Assembly: GCA_039519185.1 (NCBI GenBank) | Contig: CM076847.1 | Location: 79,273,100 to 79,337,099 of the forward strand | Direction: 5' to 3' | Source: Astragalus membranaceus | Taxonomy: Eukaryota > Streptophyta > Magnoliopsida > Fabales > Fabaceae | Length of the DNA: 64,000 nucleotides | Shown here: in pieces, positions 12,438-24,401 of the stretch | Layout of the letters: each line of letters starts with the position of its first letter | How positions within the stretch are numbered: position 1 is the stretch's first letter | The notes under the pieces: generated by a model | Databases searched by the model: none | What the model saw: the letters and a program-made list of their open reading frames with translations, nothing else | What the model was told of the DNA's origin: nothing | Translations under genes and position numbers: made by a program

Positions 12438-15400
12438 ATGACTTTTACTGTTGTGTTTCATTACAGTGGGAAGTTTGTTCAGAATTTGATACTTGAGTAT
12501 GAAGGGGGGATGAGTCATCAGTGGCAGGTCTAGATGTTGATAAATGGTCATACTTTGAAGCTGTTGGTATCTTGAAGGATTTAGGGTTTCAATCTGGTAG
12601 TTATAGACTATGGTGGAAAGGTAAGGAAGATGAATTGGTTAAGAGATTGTTGTCTGATGAGGATGCATTACAAATAGCTGAGTATGCATTGAAGAATAAA
12701 GTTGATGCTCATATCTGCACTGAGCACTTTGAGCAACATAGCTATTCAACTGATGCAAATGAATGAACTCAAAGGACTGAGGCAGTCAATAAAGGGGAAG
12801 AAAGTGAGAGGGAAGAAAGTGAAGATGGACTTAAGGGTAATCATATGGATGACAGTGAGAAAGAGAGAACAATGGGCAAAGATGATGGGTTTGGACATGA
12901 AGAGGAAGATCATACACCACCTACAGCTCCATCACCATCAATTTTATCATTAGGTGGATCAAGAATTGTCATAAATGGCACCCCTTATAGAGTAAAAGCT
13001 AGGGCAAACAGAACACCAAATAAGAGTAATCGTGCAAGTACTAGTGCCAATGTTCAGGATGTGGGTGAACTAGATGCTGGCTACATGACTGAGGAGTTGG
13101 GCAGTAGTGACCCAGATGAAGAAAATGATGACAGAAGGTACCATCCAAAATATGAGAGATTTAGGCTAGAGGAGCTTGACAAAAATTACAAGTTTAAGGT
13201 TGGTTTAAAATTTGGTAGTCTTGATGAGTTTAGAGATGCAACTAGAGAGTGGACAATATTAAACGGGAGGGTGATAAACTTTGTCAAAAATGAGTGTAAA
13301 AGGGTGATGGTAGAATGTAAGGTCAAATGTGGTTTTAAGACACTTGTTAGTAAGGTGGGGTATTAACAAACTTTTAGAATGAAAACTTGGGTGGGGCCCA
13401 CACATGTGCTAGGGTCTTAAATAATAGAAATGTCAGGTCAAAGTGGGTGGCCAAAACAGTGGCCAAAAGGTTAAAAACTACTGACAGTGTAAAGGTGAAA
13501 GACATAATGTCTGAAATTAGGGCAACGTACATGGCTGGAATAACATTTGGTAGAGCTTGGAGGGCTAAAAGAATGGCACAACAATTAGTTGAAGGTGATG
13601 CAGAAAATCAATATTCTTTGTTATGGAGGTATGCAGCAGAATTGCAGAGGGTAAATGCTGGTAATACATGCAAGATTAAGCTACTCACACCAATAACAAC
13701 ACTACAGCCATGGTTTGGATCATTTTATTTATGCTTTGATGGGTGCAAGAAGGGGTTCGTGATGGGTTGTAGGCCATTTATTTGTGTAGATGGCTGTCAC
13801 CTGAAGACCAAATTTGGTGGACAGCTTCTAGTAGCTGTTGGGAGAGATCTAAATGATGAATATTTCCCACTAGCTTTTGGGGTTATTGAAACAGAAACCA
13901 AGGAGTCCTGGAGATGGTTTCTGACCTTGTTGCTGGAGGACAGAGGTCAAGATAAGAGATGGGTCTTTATTTCAGACCAACAAAAGGTAAGGTTTTCTAT
14001 TTATTGACCTTTTAATGTTATGTATTTAATGGATCTTGTCTACCTTTTAACAATTTTGTTTATGCTTAGGGTTTGATACAAGTGTTTGAGGAGATGGGAT
14101 TGGAACATAGGTTATGTGTTATGCATTTGTATGCAAACTGCAAGAAGACGTTTGGTGGGGGGACTATCATTAGGGACCTCATGATGGGGGAATCAAAGGC
14201 AACATATTACCAAGCAGGGAGAAAAAGATGAATGAGCTGAAGAAGGTTGATGCTAAGTGTTGGGATTGGCTTATGGGTGTACCTACTAAATTTTGGTGTA
14301 AGCATGCTTTCTCTTTTTACCCTAAGTGTGATGTTGTTATGAACAATTTGGCTGAGGCTTTCAATAGTACAATACTAAGTGCTAGAGATAAGCCTATTCT
14401 CAGCATGTGTGAGTGGATTGGGGATTATTTAATGGATATGTTTGCTAAGCAGAGTAGAAAACTTCTTAGATGGCCACATAGAGTTATGCCTAAGCCTAGG
14501 CAGAGGTTGGATAGAGAGGTTGAGGCAAGTGGAAATTGGTTGGCTACATGGTCTGGACCTAAGCTTGAGTTTCAGGTCATTCACGCATTTGGTACTAGGG
14601 CTTTTATTGTTGACCTAGGGGAATTGACATGCAGTTGTGGTTTTTGGCAATTAGTTGGTATTCCCTGCAAACATGCATGTGCTGTCATAGCCTATAGAGA
14701 ACAAAAACCTGAGGATTATGTGGATTCATGCTATACTAGATTTAGTTATGAACTTGCATATCGTAATGGTATTAATGCGATAAATGTCCAAGATATGTGG
14801 CCAAATGTGGAAGTGGATCATATGCTGCCACCACAGTACAAAAGAGGCCCTGGTAGGCCTAAGAAACTAAGGAGGAGGCAACCTGATGAGGAACAGCAAC
14901 CTGATGCTAAAAAGCTTAAAAGGAGTGGAACCTCATATAAATGCACAAACTGTGACCAATTTGGTCACAATAGCAGAGGATGCAAGAGCACAACAATCAA
15001 TCCAGATGCACAAAAGAGGAAGGTAATGTCAATGTTTCTGCATAACTGATTTATGAAATGAAATTTAAAACAGTTGTGAATTTAAATGTTGCTATTGTTG
15101 ATTGTAGAGAAAACCAAGGAAGGTTTCTGTCAATGGTTCTGCAACAGATCTAAATGTCTCTGCAACAGATCCAATTGTTCCTGCAACTGATCCAAATGTT
15201 GCAAGTTCTTCTGGTTCATTGAATGCTGCTCCAAATGTCCCTGCAACAGATCCAAATGTTCTTGCAACTGATCCAAATGGCCCTGCAACAGATCCAAATG
15301 TTGCAAGTGATGCTGGTTCATTGAATGCTGCTCCAAATGTTCCTGTAATTCCATTGAATGCTGCTGTACATGGTTCAACTACTGCAAATCGAATTGGTAA

Positions 15401-15548
15401 ACTTAAAGTAACAAGAAAATTGTTCCAAAATGTTCAAAGGACTAGGTTTAGTACAAGGGTGAAGAGGACTGTACTACGTCCTACTGGCCCTGGTACTGAC
15501 CCAAATAAGCCACTGCTTGTTGAGGATGATGAAGGGAGCAACAACTAG
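12438..15548 (+). pseudogene. MULE-1 mudrA-like transposase, three coding exons, frameshifted
   Basis: Exons 12438-13986, 14070-15022 and 15108-15548; the ATG follows a TTTTTACAG acceptor, so a leader intron is likely. Order of domains: PB1-like N-terminus (VVFHY, DVDKWSYFE, WWK), acidic linker, MuDR DNA-binding region near 13190-13350 (FGSLDEFRDATREW, CGFKTLVSKV), MULE catalytic region with Asp in ICVDGCHLKTKFGGQ and FISDQQK and Glu in NNLAEAFNS, SWIM finger (CSCGFWQLVGIPCKHAC), AT-hook-like GRPKKLRRR, CCHC knuckle (CTNCDQFGHNSRGC), and a tail of ATDPN repeats. Breaks seen: frameshift in a G run near 12500, stop TGA at 12764-12766, stop TAA at 13364-13366, frameshift near 13390, frameshift near 14216. 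The catalytic and zinc-binding residues survive, so decay is fairly recent. Confidence 0.9.
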
Positions 15549-15913
15549 GACCTGATGATGAAGTGAAGAATGAAGAATGAAGACTTTATGTATTTTAGCC
15601 CTTTAGTAGTTAATGTACTTAGGAAGACTATGTTATGTACTTGGGAAATGGTACCTCGTTTTGGTCCAACTTGTTATGGTGCCACTTGTTTTGGAAACTT
15701 GTTATTGTTGTGTCTGTTTTGGAACATGTTCAAGTTATTTTCAATGAATCAAATATCGTACTTTTATGCCAATATACTTAATAAGAAACTTCATTCATAC
15801 TTAAAGATGAGCTTACATACGTAATTAATGGATTGGCTACTAACAGTTTTCCTAAACCAATCCAATTAAAATAGAGCTTACAACATTGATAGTCAGTCAT
15901 ACTAACTGTTTTC

Positions 15914-16434
15914 CTACTTTTTAACCATGTCAAATTTCTGATAAACTAACACCACAATAACCAAAACTACGAATGCGTGCATCCACCTCATCTTCTTCCT
16001 CTCATCACACAACTTCAACTTCAGTTTAGCAATTTTCTTTGACTCTCATTCCTTGGAAATTTGACCACATTTGCATTGACAAACTCTTTGTGTTGCTTCT
16101 GAAACTGACAAATCTTCATTTGCTTCTGAAACTGACACCATCCTCATGGTTTCAAAATCTAGCTCATCATCCCAGATAAACAAATCACAGGTTGCTGCCT
16201 TCTGCAAAGAACAAAAAAACAGAAACATAAACATAAACAAGGGGGTACAGTGAAGACAAGAGAAAAATTAAAATCAACAATCATACATACCCCAGAATTT
16301 TTACACTTCCAGAATCTTCTTCCACAGTTTACAGCAGTGTTGGCATTCCATATACGCATGGCTACTCCACACCCACAAATAGGGAGTAACCCTTGCCTTG
16401 ATGCAGCATTGGAAGAGGCGTTGCTTCTTGCCAT
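15914..16434 (-). pseudogene. MULE-1 accessory gene: GRF-type zinc finger with C-terminal transmembrane segment
   Basis: Two exons: 16291-16434 and 15914-16201, with a GT/AG intron between. Exon 1 begins MARSNASSNAASRQG and holds the GRF pattern CGCGVAMRIWNANTAVN followed by RRFWKC; exon 2 completes it (CDLFIWDDELDFE). GRF fingers are known as nucleic-acid-binding modules in proteins such as topoisomerase 3 and APE2. The C-terminus is basic (KLKLKLCDERKKMRW) and then hydrophobic (AFVVLVIVVLVYQKF), consistent with a tail anchor. An in-frame TGA at 16046-16048 separates the finger from the tail. The gene converges on the transposase, as in MULE-2. Function unknown. Confidence 0.8.
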
Positions 16435-17638
16435 TGGAGAGCTCAAACAATAGAAAGAAGAGAGAATAAATTAGAAGAGGAGTTTCAGAGAAGAAGTAGA
16501 GAAGACGCAAATTCAGAGACGCAGGAATTTTTGGGGGAACAAGAAGAAGGGAAGAAGACACAGATTCAGAGGAAGAGGAATGATGTTGATGATGATGATA
16601 TAAGCCCTAGGAATACACGTGTACTGCCACGTTTCGTGCCAACTCAGCGTAACTTAACGCTGTTAACACAATTTAACAGCAGAGACCTAACTGCAAACAC
16701 TTTGTATTTGCGAGGTTTGTTTTAAAACTTTTTTTTTGCAGGGGGGTAAATGGATAAACGTGATATTTGCAGGGGGGTAAGTGATATTTAAGCCAAATTA
16801 AAAATAAACAAAATTTATGAAACAAAATGAATGAGTAAAAATGCATAAAATAAAATAAAATAATTAATTGATGTTTTGTCGAGCGGGGTCGGGGCGGGGA
16901 CGGGGTGGGTATCGATATCCCCGAACCCTGCCCTGTCCACAGTTAAAGCGGGTTTTCCCTGTCAAACTCGGAGCGGGCTCATGTTACGTTGCCATGCCTA
17001 GTCACTACAAGAAAAGTTGGTTTTTTCGGCGGGCAAAATCCGCCGAAAAATTGGACTTTCCGGCGGATTTTTCGCACCGGTAGCCAGCTCACAGCAAACG
17101 GTTTCCGACGGATTTCGTGCCGTCGAAAAATCCATCGGAAACTCCCAAAAAAATCACATAGCATTACCGGCGATTATCCGCCGGAAATCCCGCCGGAAAT
17201 GCCGTTAAATCCGCCGGTAAAAACATTTTTTTAAAAAATAAAAATAAAAATCCGCCGGAAATCCCGTTAAATCCGCTGGAAATTAATTTTCATTTTATTT
17301 AAAAAATTAATATTATTTTATTAAAAACTTTAATTATTGATAAAAAAAATAAAAGTTAATAATTAATTTAATTATTAATTAATAGATTATAGTAATTACT
17401 TTTAAATAATTAATTAATTTAATTAAAAAAATTAAAATTATTTTTATAAAATAAAAAATAATAATTAAAATCAATAATATCGATCTTAATAATATACGAA
17501 ATGAAAATAAAATAACAGGTCTGAACTGAAGACGATTTAATTTAATTCAAATTTCAAATCGAACAAAGTACTCAAATATCCATAACAAATACAAATGAAA
17601 ACTTAAATATCCATACAACAAAATAAAACAATTCAAAG

Positions 17639-18670
17639 CTACTGGGGTGGCTGCTGACTTGACTCATCATCATGATAATAGGTATCATCTGATGCAAGAA
17701 AAGCACTAATCGCATCGATATTAAGATCGGTGTTTGAGTTGGGCTGGTGGGGTGACTACTGCTGGGGGTGCTGGTATGGCTGCTGGGGGTGCTGGTATGG
17801 CTGGTATGGCTGCTGCTGGCGGTGCTGAACCTTCTGCGGTGGATACTGCTGGGAATACTGGGGTGCATACTGCTGGGAATACTGGGGCTGAGGCCACGGC
17901 TGAAATGCACCGCCGAAATGCTGCTGCGGCAGGTAGGATGGCATATGTGATGATGATAGCCTCGAGTGCTGAGACATCGGCTGATCCTGCAAAAGCTTAA
18001 AGCGCTCCTCATTTATCCTTGCATGCTTCGCAGCTATCCTAGCCTGCTCCTCCATGCGCTCCTCAGCTATCCTAGCTTTCTCCCGAAGCGCCTACACTTC
18101 CCGTTCATTTTGCTCCCGCCGCTCGGAAAACTGACGATGGGCGTCGCTCAGTTGTAGGGTCAATTGCGTAGCAGCGTTCAACTCACTAGAATTAGGAACA
18201 TAAGAGCGACCAGTACTCTCTGATCCATAATGTGAAGAAGATAGACTCGGAATAATGCTTATTCTGAAAGCAGCCGGTCCAATACCACCATATCCTACCA
18301 TACGATTACTCTTTTGGGGACCAACTGCTCTCTCCCAAATATCACGAGCTACTCTAGCCTCCTCCACAGGATCGATATCTGTCCCACTGCTCTGCTGTGA
18401 CTCATGGTACTCAGCCAGCCCATCCTGGAAGCTCTTCTGAAAAAAATAACCCAACAAAGAAATAAATAACTAATTATTAATAATATATAATATAATAAAA
18501 ACAATATATATATAAAGATAAATATAAATAATAAACATTAATATATAATTGTAAAAGTAGTTTTACCTGAATATTCCTCGTCCGGTCTGTAGCAAACTCA
18601 CCAGTGTCCTCTCGCATATGAAGGTAGCGATGCAACTCAAGCAAAGTGATTGGCCTTTGATGCATCGCCT

Positions 18671-18766
<96 letters not shown>

Positions 18767-19027
18767 GTGCTATTAATTAATACACATGAAAATGACTAGT
18801 TAATTATAAATAATTAATTACTAAAGTAATAAAGTAATAAATTTATCAAACGTCTGTGATGGGTTGCAGTATTAACACTCCCCCCTATGTGTATGCAGCC
18901 ACCTTTTTTCAGAAGCACGATTCTTCTTGGCTTTCTCACAATAATTCTTAAATTCTGGTGTCTCCCAATACTCTCTGAATGGAACATATGTGTCGTCATG
19001 ATCGGATCCTGAGTGAGACGATGCCAT
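17639..19027 (-). pseudogene. CACTA second gene, Transposase_24/TnpA-like
   Basis: Start MASSHSGSDHDD at 19027; then YWETPEFKNYCEKAKKNRAS, typical of the plant Transposase_24 family encoded beside TNP2. A one-base A insertion in an A run near 18907 shifts the frame out of the conserved GGCIHIGGS segment. Later exons are 18567-18671 (EAMHQRPITLLELHRYL) and 17639-18436 (KSFQDGLAEYHES ...). The tail is Gln/Tyr/Pro-rich (PQPQYSQQYAPQYSQQY, YQHPQQ repeats). In-frame TAG stops lie near 18090 and at 17756-17758; the latter replaces a Gln codon, and the original end is at 17639. The first exon's donor is uncertain. In En/Spm the second protein binds the subterminal repeats; that role is inferred. Confidence 0.75.
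18673..18762. repeat. (TA)n microsatellite in CACTA gene intron
   Basis: About 45 TA units directly next to the splice acceptor of the exon starting at 18671 (minus strand). Confidence 0.95.
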
Positions 19028-19202
19028 GATTGTATCTAGACATATACATTTAAACAAACAAACATATACTAAACAAGGTTAACATAAACATACCAAACAA
19101 AAATATATAAACATACTAATTAAACAAACATAAATTACATCCTTGATTAAAAATAGGTTAACATATATTGTTGAAACATAAAATAACTAATTAATTGGAA
19201 TC

Positions 19203-21814
19203 TCATTCATTCTCAAAATCATCATCATCAGAGGAGTGAATTATTGATACACCAATGTGGTCTGTTGCATCTTCATCAGCATGTTCTTCGTCATCAACTT
19301 CGTCGCCGGTGTTTGGCTCATCACATAAACGAGTAATGGGTTCAACTTGAATCACTTCATTTACATTAGACATCTCTTCCATTTGATATGGCACATCTTC
19401 CACCGTGTCAATATTTGTCTCAATGCGACCTCTTGGTTTTGTTTTAATTGCGACGCACCAAACACGCCTATCAGCCCGCGTTGATGGATAAGGGACATAA
19501 TAGACTTGTCTCACATTTTGTGCAATGACGAACGGATCATACAGTTGATATCTACTATTCATTTTAATGTCCACTGTATTTGACTTTGGATTTACCTTTG
19601 TTCCTCGAGCAGGCGGATCAAACCAATAACAATAAAAAACCACTACCTTCTGACTAAAATTTAGATGGGGGTACGAAAATTCATATATGTGTTGAACCAC
19701 ACCATAAAAATCATCTTCACCTCCTCCAGTGACACCCTTCATGCAAACTTCACTATTGACTGTTTCTCTGCCCCGTGTCCATTCATTGGTGTGAAATTTG
19801 TATCCATTGACAAAGTATGTGTGCCATTCTTTAATACATCTTCGAGGACCGTCTAGCATTTCCAACTCTTTTATCCACTGATAAACTGCTTTCGCTTGTT
19901 CGATAGATAAAGTATAATTGGCTTTGGGTTTCAAAGTCCTAGTACATTGCTCAACCAACAACAAATCCTTTCGTCTACAGTAATGATCTATATCCTTCCT
20001 AGCTTTCTCATTGTCTTTCGTTTTGCCTTTCACGTTCATGACAGTGTTAAATATGTTGTCAAAAAAATTATTCTCTTTATGCATTTTATCGAGATTGTGT
20101 CTCAATAGATTATCTTTCCAATATGAAAGTTCCCAAAAAATACTTTTTTTGTCCAATTGTGCCATTGTCCATAGCCATCTGGACGAGAAACAACACACGC
20201 TACGACTTCCACAGGAGGGATATCCCTAACACTATTTCAAACTTCCTCTGGTGTCAACCTATGAGGAGGTCCAGCTGTTTCAATACTTCCCTTGATGAAC
20301 GCATATTTCTGCTTTCTAAATGGGTGATCCATAGGTAAGAACCTACGGTGCGAGTCAAACCATGAAGTTTTTCCTCTGTATTTACGAGTAAAAGCCTTTG
20401 TGTCAACCATTCAAATCGGACACGCCATCTTACCATGTGTCCCCCATCTAGACAACATTCTATAGGCAGGGAAGTCATTAATGGTCCACATCAATGCCAC
20501 TCTCATCACAAAATTTTGTTTGCGTGCTGCATCATAAGTTAAAACACCATTCCACAACCTTTTTAGGTCATCAATCAAAGGTTGCAAATATATGTCAATA
20601 CCAGCTGTTGGATTACTTGGCCCTGGAATAATAGAATTTAAAAACATGTATGGTTTAGACATACACATTTCTGGAGGAAGGTTGTATCGGGTAACAATAA
20701 CTGGCTAACATGAATACGGTGTTGCCGAGGCTTGAATATATGGTGTGAAAACATCAGAGCATAAACCAAGCCGAACATTCCGTGGATCACTAGCAAAATC
20801 TGGATGAACACGATCAAAATGCTTCCAAGCTTCACCATCAGATGGGTGACGTAATTCACCAGAATTATTTCTATTTTGATGGTGCCACGTCATTTTACCC
20901 GCGGTCTCCATTGAAGTAAACATCCTCTGTAGCATTGGTATAAGCGACAGATAGAACATTGCTTTTCGTGGAACCGGTTTGCCTCTGCTCATCCCTTTCC
21001 TACTCACACGATAGCGTGGCTCTCCACACAACTTGCATTCCGACAACTCTCCATCATTTATGCCAAACTCATTGTTATAATAGAGCATGCAACCAGACAC
21101 AAAACAATCAATTCTTTTAGATTTTAAGCCAAGCTTCGATACCAGTCTTTTAGCATCATAATAACTCTGCGGCAAAAGCCCTCTAATGGGGGTTGCATCC
21201 AACATCATTTTGGTCATATATTCCATGCACAACTCAGCAACATTAAATTGAGACTTAAGACCCAACAACCGAACACACATTGATAATTTTGAGTCTTCAG
21301 ATCCTTCAAATAATGGTTTATTTGTCTCACTCAAATACATGTAAAACCTTTGAGCTTCCTCATTTGGAACTTCTTCAGCATCATATTCTGGTTCTTCAAA
21401 ATCCAAATTTACTCCAACAGCGTCAGATGTCATTCCCTGATAAACATCTAACGGTTGTATAATTTGGCCTCCAGATGTCGTAGTCGCTGGATAACTACTT
21501 GATGTGGGAGCTACTACTTCAACCAGATCATTAACCGCAGGAACTACAGCTACCCCTGGTCCTACTTCCCCGTGACAACTCCATATCCAATAATCTGGCC
21601 TAAACCCATTATTGTACAAATCAACTCTAACTTCTTCTTCATTTTTTATAAATCGAAATGAACATTTCAAGCACGGGCATCTAATTTCGCCTTGTCGCGC
21701 AAATTCTTCATGGCGCTTAGCACAAAAAATAAACTCTTCTACTCCTTCTACAAAACGCCGCTTTAAACCGGATCTTCCAGGAAAAAATCGATCATACATC
21801 CAACTACGATCCAT
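19203..21814 (-). pseudogene. CACTA TNP2 transposase, internally deleted
   Basis: Starts MDRSWMYDRFFPGR at 21814, the Transpos_assoc domain (CPCLKC, GFRPDYWIWSCHGE), followed by the TNP2/Transposase_21 region (MYLSETNKPLFEG, ELSECKLCGEPRY, WKHFDRVHPDFASDPRNVRL). It continues past an in-frame TAG at 20705-20707 (PSNPTAGIDIYLQPLIDDL), past a TGA near 20408, and through a one-base frameshift near 20150 into IFWELSYWKDNLLRHNLD. The segment between ...QWIKELEMLDG and the C-terminal DUF4216-like domain (WHTYFVNGYKFHT, FYCYWFDPPARGTKVNP, QVYYVPYPSTRADRRVWC) is missing compared with full-length TNP2 proteins, including the DUF4218 region. It therefore cannot encode an active transposase. It ends with an acidic tail (DDDDFENE). 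Confidence 0.88.
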
Positions 21815-23085
21815 AATTTCAGGATCTATGTACTACACTACAATAAATATTATCATTATCATAATTTAGGGATCATGTACTAACAACATAAATAACATTT
21901 TGACTAAATAATAACTATAAATTACTATGTTTTAAACAAAATATCCAATTTTTGATTATCAATAAATTAAATATCATAACTATTCAGAGTAAATGAAATA
22001 AACTATCAAATATTACTCTTTTTGATATATATTGATATATTAATTAACATCAACAGAAATTAATAATATTTCGTATTTGACTTTATTTTTATTATTATAT
22101 TTCGGATTTATTAATTACATTGACTTTATTTTTTAACAAAGTAAATGAAATAAACTATCAAATATTATTTTTTGATATATATTGATATATTAATTACTTT
22201 ATTTTTATAAACTAATATATTATAATATTAATATTAATATATTATAATATTTGATATTTACTTAATAAAGAAATTCAAACTAATAAAATCAAATAACGTT
22301 TTATACCAACTAATGACTTTGATAACTAACCGCAGTGAAGAGAAGACTCTGACTTGATGCGAATCCCCAACTCAAACAAAGAGGAAAAAATAGGAAACCA
22401 AACTCTAACAATACCTAAACAAACAACACCTCAATTAGTAACTAACTCATATTATAAAATAATTCATAAACTAAAACTATTAACTCATGTTACAAACATA
22501 CCTTAGATCGAAGAAATTTGCCAAAGAGGGGAAGAGATTTAGTAGAGAGAAGAAGAGAATTCGTAGGGAGGAAGAGAGGAATTTCAAGAAGAGAATTTGG
22601 GTGAGAAGAAGAAATGTGGAGAAGTTATATATATAGGAAGAAGGGGGAACGGTCGATTTTTCAAAAATCCGCCAAAAATGTCACTTACCGGCGGATTGAA
22701 TATATTTTCGGCGGATTAGGGGATTTCCGGCGGATTTTGGCCGTTGTGTCATTTCCGGTGGATTTTAATGACTTACCGGTGGATTTTTTAAATTTTAAAT
22801 TCCCACTGTTTTTAATGATCCGCCGAAAATTACCTTACCGGCGGATTTTGTTTTTTTTTTAAATTATATTTCATCCACAATAATCCACCGGAAATACCTA
22901 ATAATCCGCCGGAAAATTTCCGGAGAAAATAAATCCGCTAGAAAATCTCACAAATCCGCTGGTAATGTTCTGGCGGATAAAATCCGCCGGTAATTCCTAA
23001 AATCCGCCGGAAATGTTCCGGCGGACACTAATCCGCCGGAAAGTCCTGGCCGGAAAATCCAATTATTCTTGTAGTGAGTGAAGAT

Positions 23086-23422
23086 GTTTTTTTTGGTTAC
23101 AGATGTTGACGATGATCAATTTTATTCACAGGTATCCACGAGTATTTATTAAATTACTTTAAAATGATTCTCTCTCTACAAAATAACAAATAAGTTTGTG
23201 CACAAAATTAACTTTTTTAATATTATTTTTGCTATGCATGTTAGAGAATTAAGCATTTACTTTACTAAACACATTTGATAATTCATGTTAGTTGATAAAA
23301 GAAAATGAAAGACACTTAAATATCTATAACTACTTATTAACTATAAAGATTATTATGTAAGTTTAGCGGGACAAGTATTTCATTACCTGTCCATGCTCCG
23401 CTAACAAATGGATAGTTAAACT
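23086..23422. other. AT-rich intergenic sequence, nothing recognised
   Basis: Flanking sequence of the hAT/CACTA cluster. No coding or repeat signature seen apart from the SINE target site at its right end. Confidence 0.5.
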
Positions 23423-23551
23423 CCCAAGCAGGTAGCTTAGTTGGCGAGTTAAAGGATATCGAAGGAGTGTACCAAAAGAGTGTAAGAAGGAGGTCTCGGG
23501 TTTAAACTTTGGAAACTAACATTCCCCCACCCCCACTATTATTGCTTATAA
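23423..23551 (+). mobile_element. tRNA-derived SINE
   Basis: A box-like TAGCTTAGTTGGCGAG and B box-like GGTCTCGGGTTTAAAC are spaced as in a tRNA head. An A-run tail follows, and the insertion is flanked by AATGGATAGTTAAACT on both sides (left about 23407-23422, right about 23555-23570). The length of ~130 bp fits a short plant SINE. Confidence 0.8.
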
Positions 23552-23570
23552 AAAAATGGATAGTTAAACT

Positions 23571-24005
23571 ACCATTTATTTTATCTATGGATACCCTCTT
23601 AACTACTTGCCCCCATGCGAGTCACAAATTTTATCTGCGGGCACCTGTAGCTAAGAACAACACTATGGGCTCTTCTAGACTTAATGAAGTTGCCCAACCC
23701 ATAATTATGGCAAACCCATTTATTAATGTAACACCACGATTTTTAGAGCTCTATCGGGTGAACTCAGCTATTAATATGAAATGATTGTAGAAAATACTTT
23801 CTCTGCAATTTTTAAAATACGAGTATTTTTTTTTCTTTTTAAAACCCTTTTTAAAACAATCAGAATATTGTAGCATTTTCGAACATGATGTCTCTCTTAA
23901 TATGATTCAAGAAATAGAATTAAAATATGACATGTATAGGTTTACTTTCCTGCATCAATATGAGTTTGAGATAAAAACACTCAATATAGGACTGACTATC
24001 TGTAT

Positions 24006-24006
<1 letters not shown>
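23571..24006. other. Intergenic sequence, nothing recognised
   Basis: AT-rich, no supported feature. Confidence 0.5.

Positions 24007-24062
<56 letters not shown>
24007..24062. repeat. (TA)n microsatellite
   Basis: About 27 TA units. Confidence 0.95.
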
Positions 24063-24063
<1 letters not shown>

Positions 24064-24393
24064 GGCAATGCCCATACAAGGAATCGCTCAAGAAGCGTAC
24101 ACTTGAGAAATTTCCCAAAACGACGACAGAAGAAGCCATCTACACTGATCAAACATTCTATACTCAACTTCCAATTTGGAATCTCGACGAGTCTACCAGA
24201 ACTCCACTATGGAAGAACATCAACCTCTGCAACTTTGTCTCTGAAAAACTGAACTATGGCCCTCCAATAACTGGGTTGACATCCATGACATTGGAGAACC
24301 ACAAGCAAGGGCCATCTTCTAGAAATTACACATATCTACTCTCTTATAATCAAAACACATACTAGCAAATTTGAAATTTAAACATTCTACTAG
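24063..24393. other. Intergenic sequence, nothing recognised
   Basis: Short open frames only; no recognisable family. Confidence 0.45.
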
Positions 24394-24401
24394 GCTGCCA
24401 C

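Larger units (their letters stand above)
11743..16794 (+). mobile_element. MULE-1: two-gene Mutator-like element with long TIRs
   Basis: TIRs of about 190 bp: GGCTTAAATATCATTTACCC at the left, the inverse ending GTGATATTTAAGCC at the right. Both TIRs extend inward to AATACACGTGTACTGCCACG. Exact 9-bp target duplication AAATTAAAA at 11734-11742 and 16795-16803, as expected for Mutator elements. It carries a mudrA-like gene on the plus strand and a small GRF zinc-finger gene on the minus strand, tail to tail. It is inserted inside the hAT at 11516-17000. Confidence 0.95.
11516..17000. mobile_element. hAT element (424 bp of its own sequence) split by MULE-1
   Basis: Inverted ends TAGGCATGGCAA and TTGCCATGCCTA. 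Left target duplication GTGAAGAT at 11508-11515. The right copy is interrupted after two bases (GT at 17001-17002) by a CACTA element and resumes as GAAGAT at 23080-23085. Removing the CACTA and its AGT duplication gives GTGAAGAT again. Excluding MULE-1, the element is non-coding and rich in GGGGCGGG/CCCCGTCCC runs, like the other two GC-rich hAT elements here. An 8-bp duplication is standard for hAT. Confidence 0.88.
17003..23076 (-). mobile_element. CACTA (En/Spm) element with two genes
   Basis: Starts CACTACAAGAAAA and ends TTCTTGTAGTG, with the 3-bp target duplication AGT at 17000-17002 and 23077-23079. Both subterminal regions (about 17025-17290 and 22660-23060) are packed with CCGCCGGAAA / TTTCCGGCGGATTT motifs in both orientations, typical of transposase-binding subterminal repeats. 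It holds a TNP2-type transposase and a second, TnpA-like/Transposase_24 gene, both on the minus strand and both broken. It is inserted within the right target duplication of the hAT element. Confidence 0.95.
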
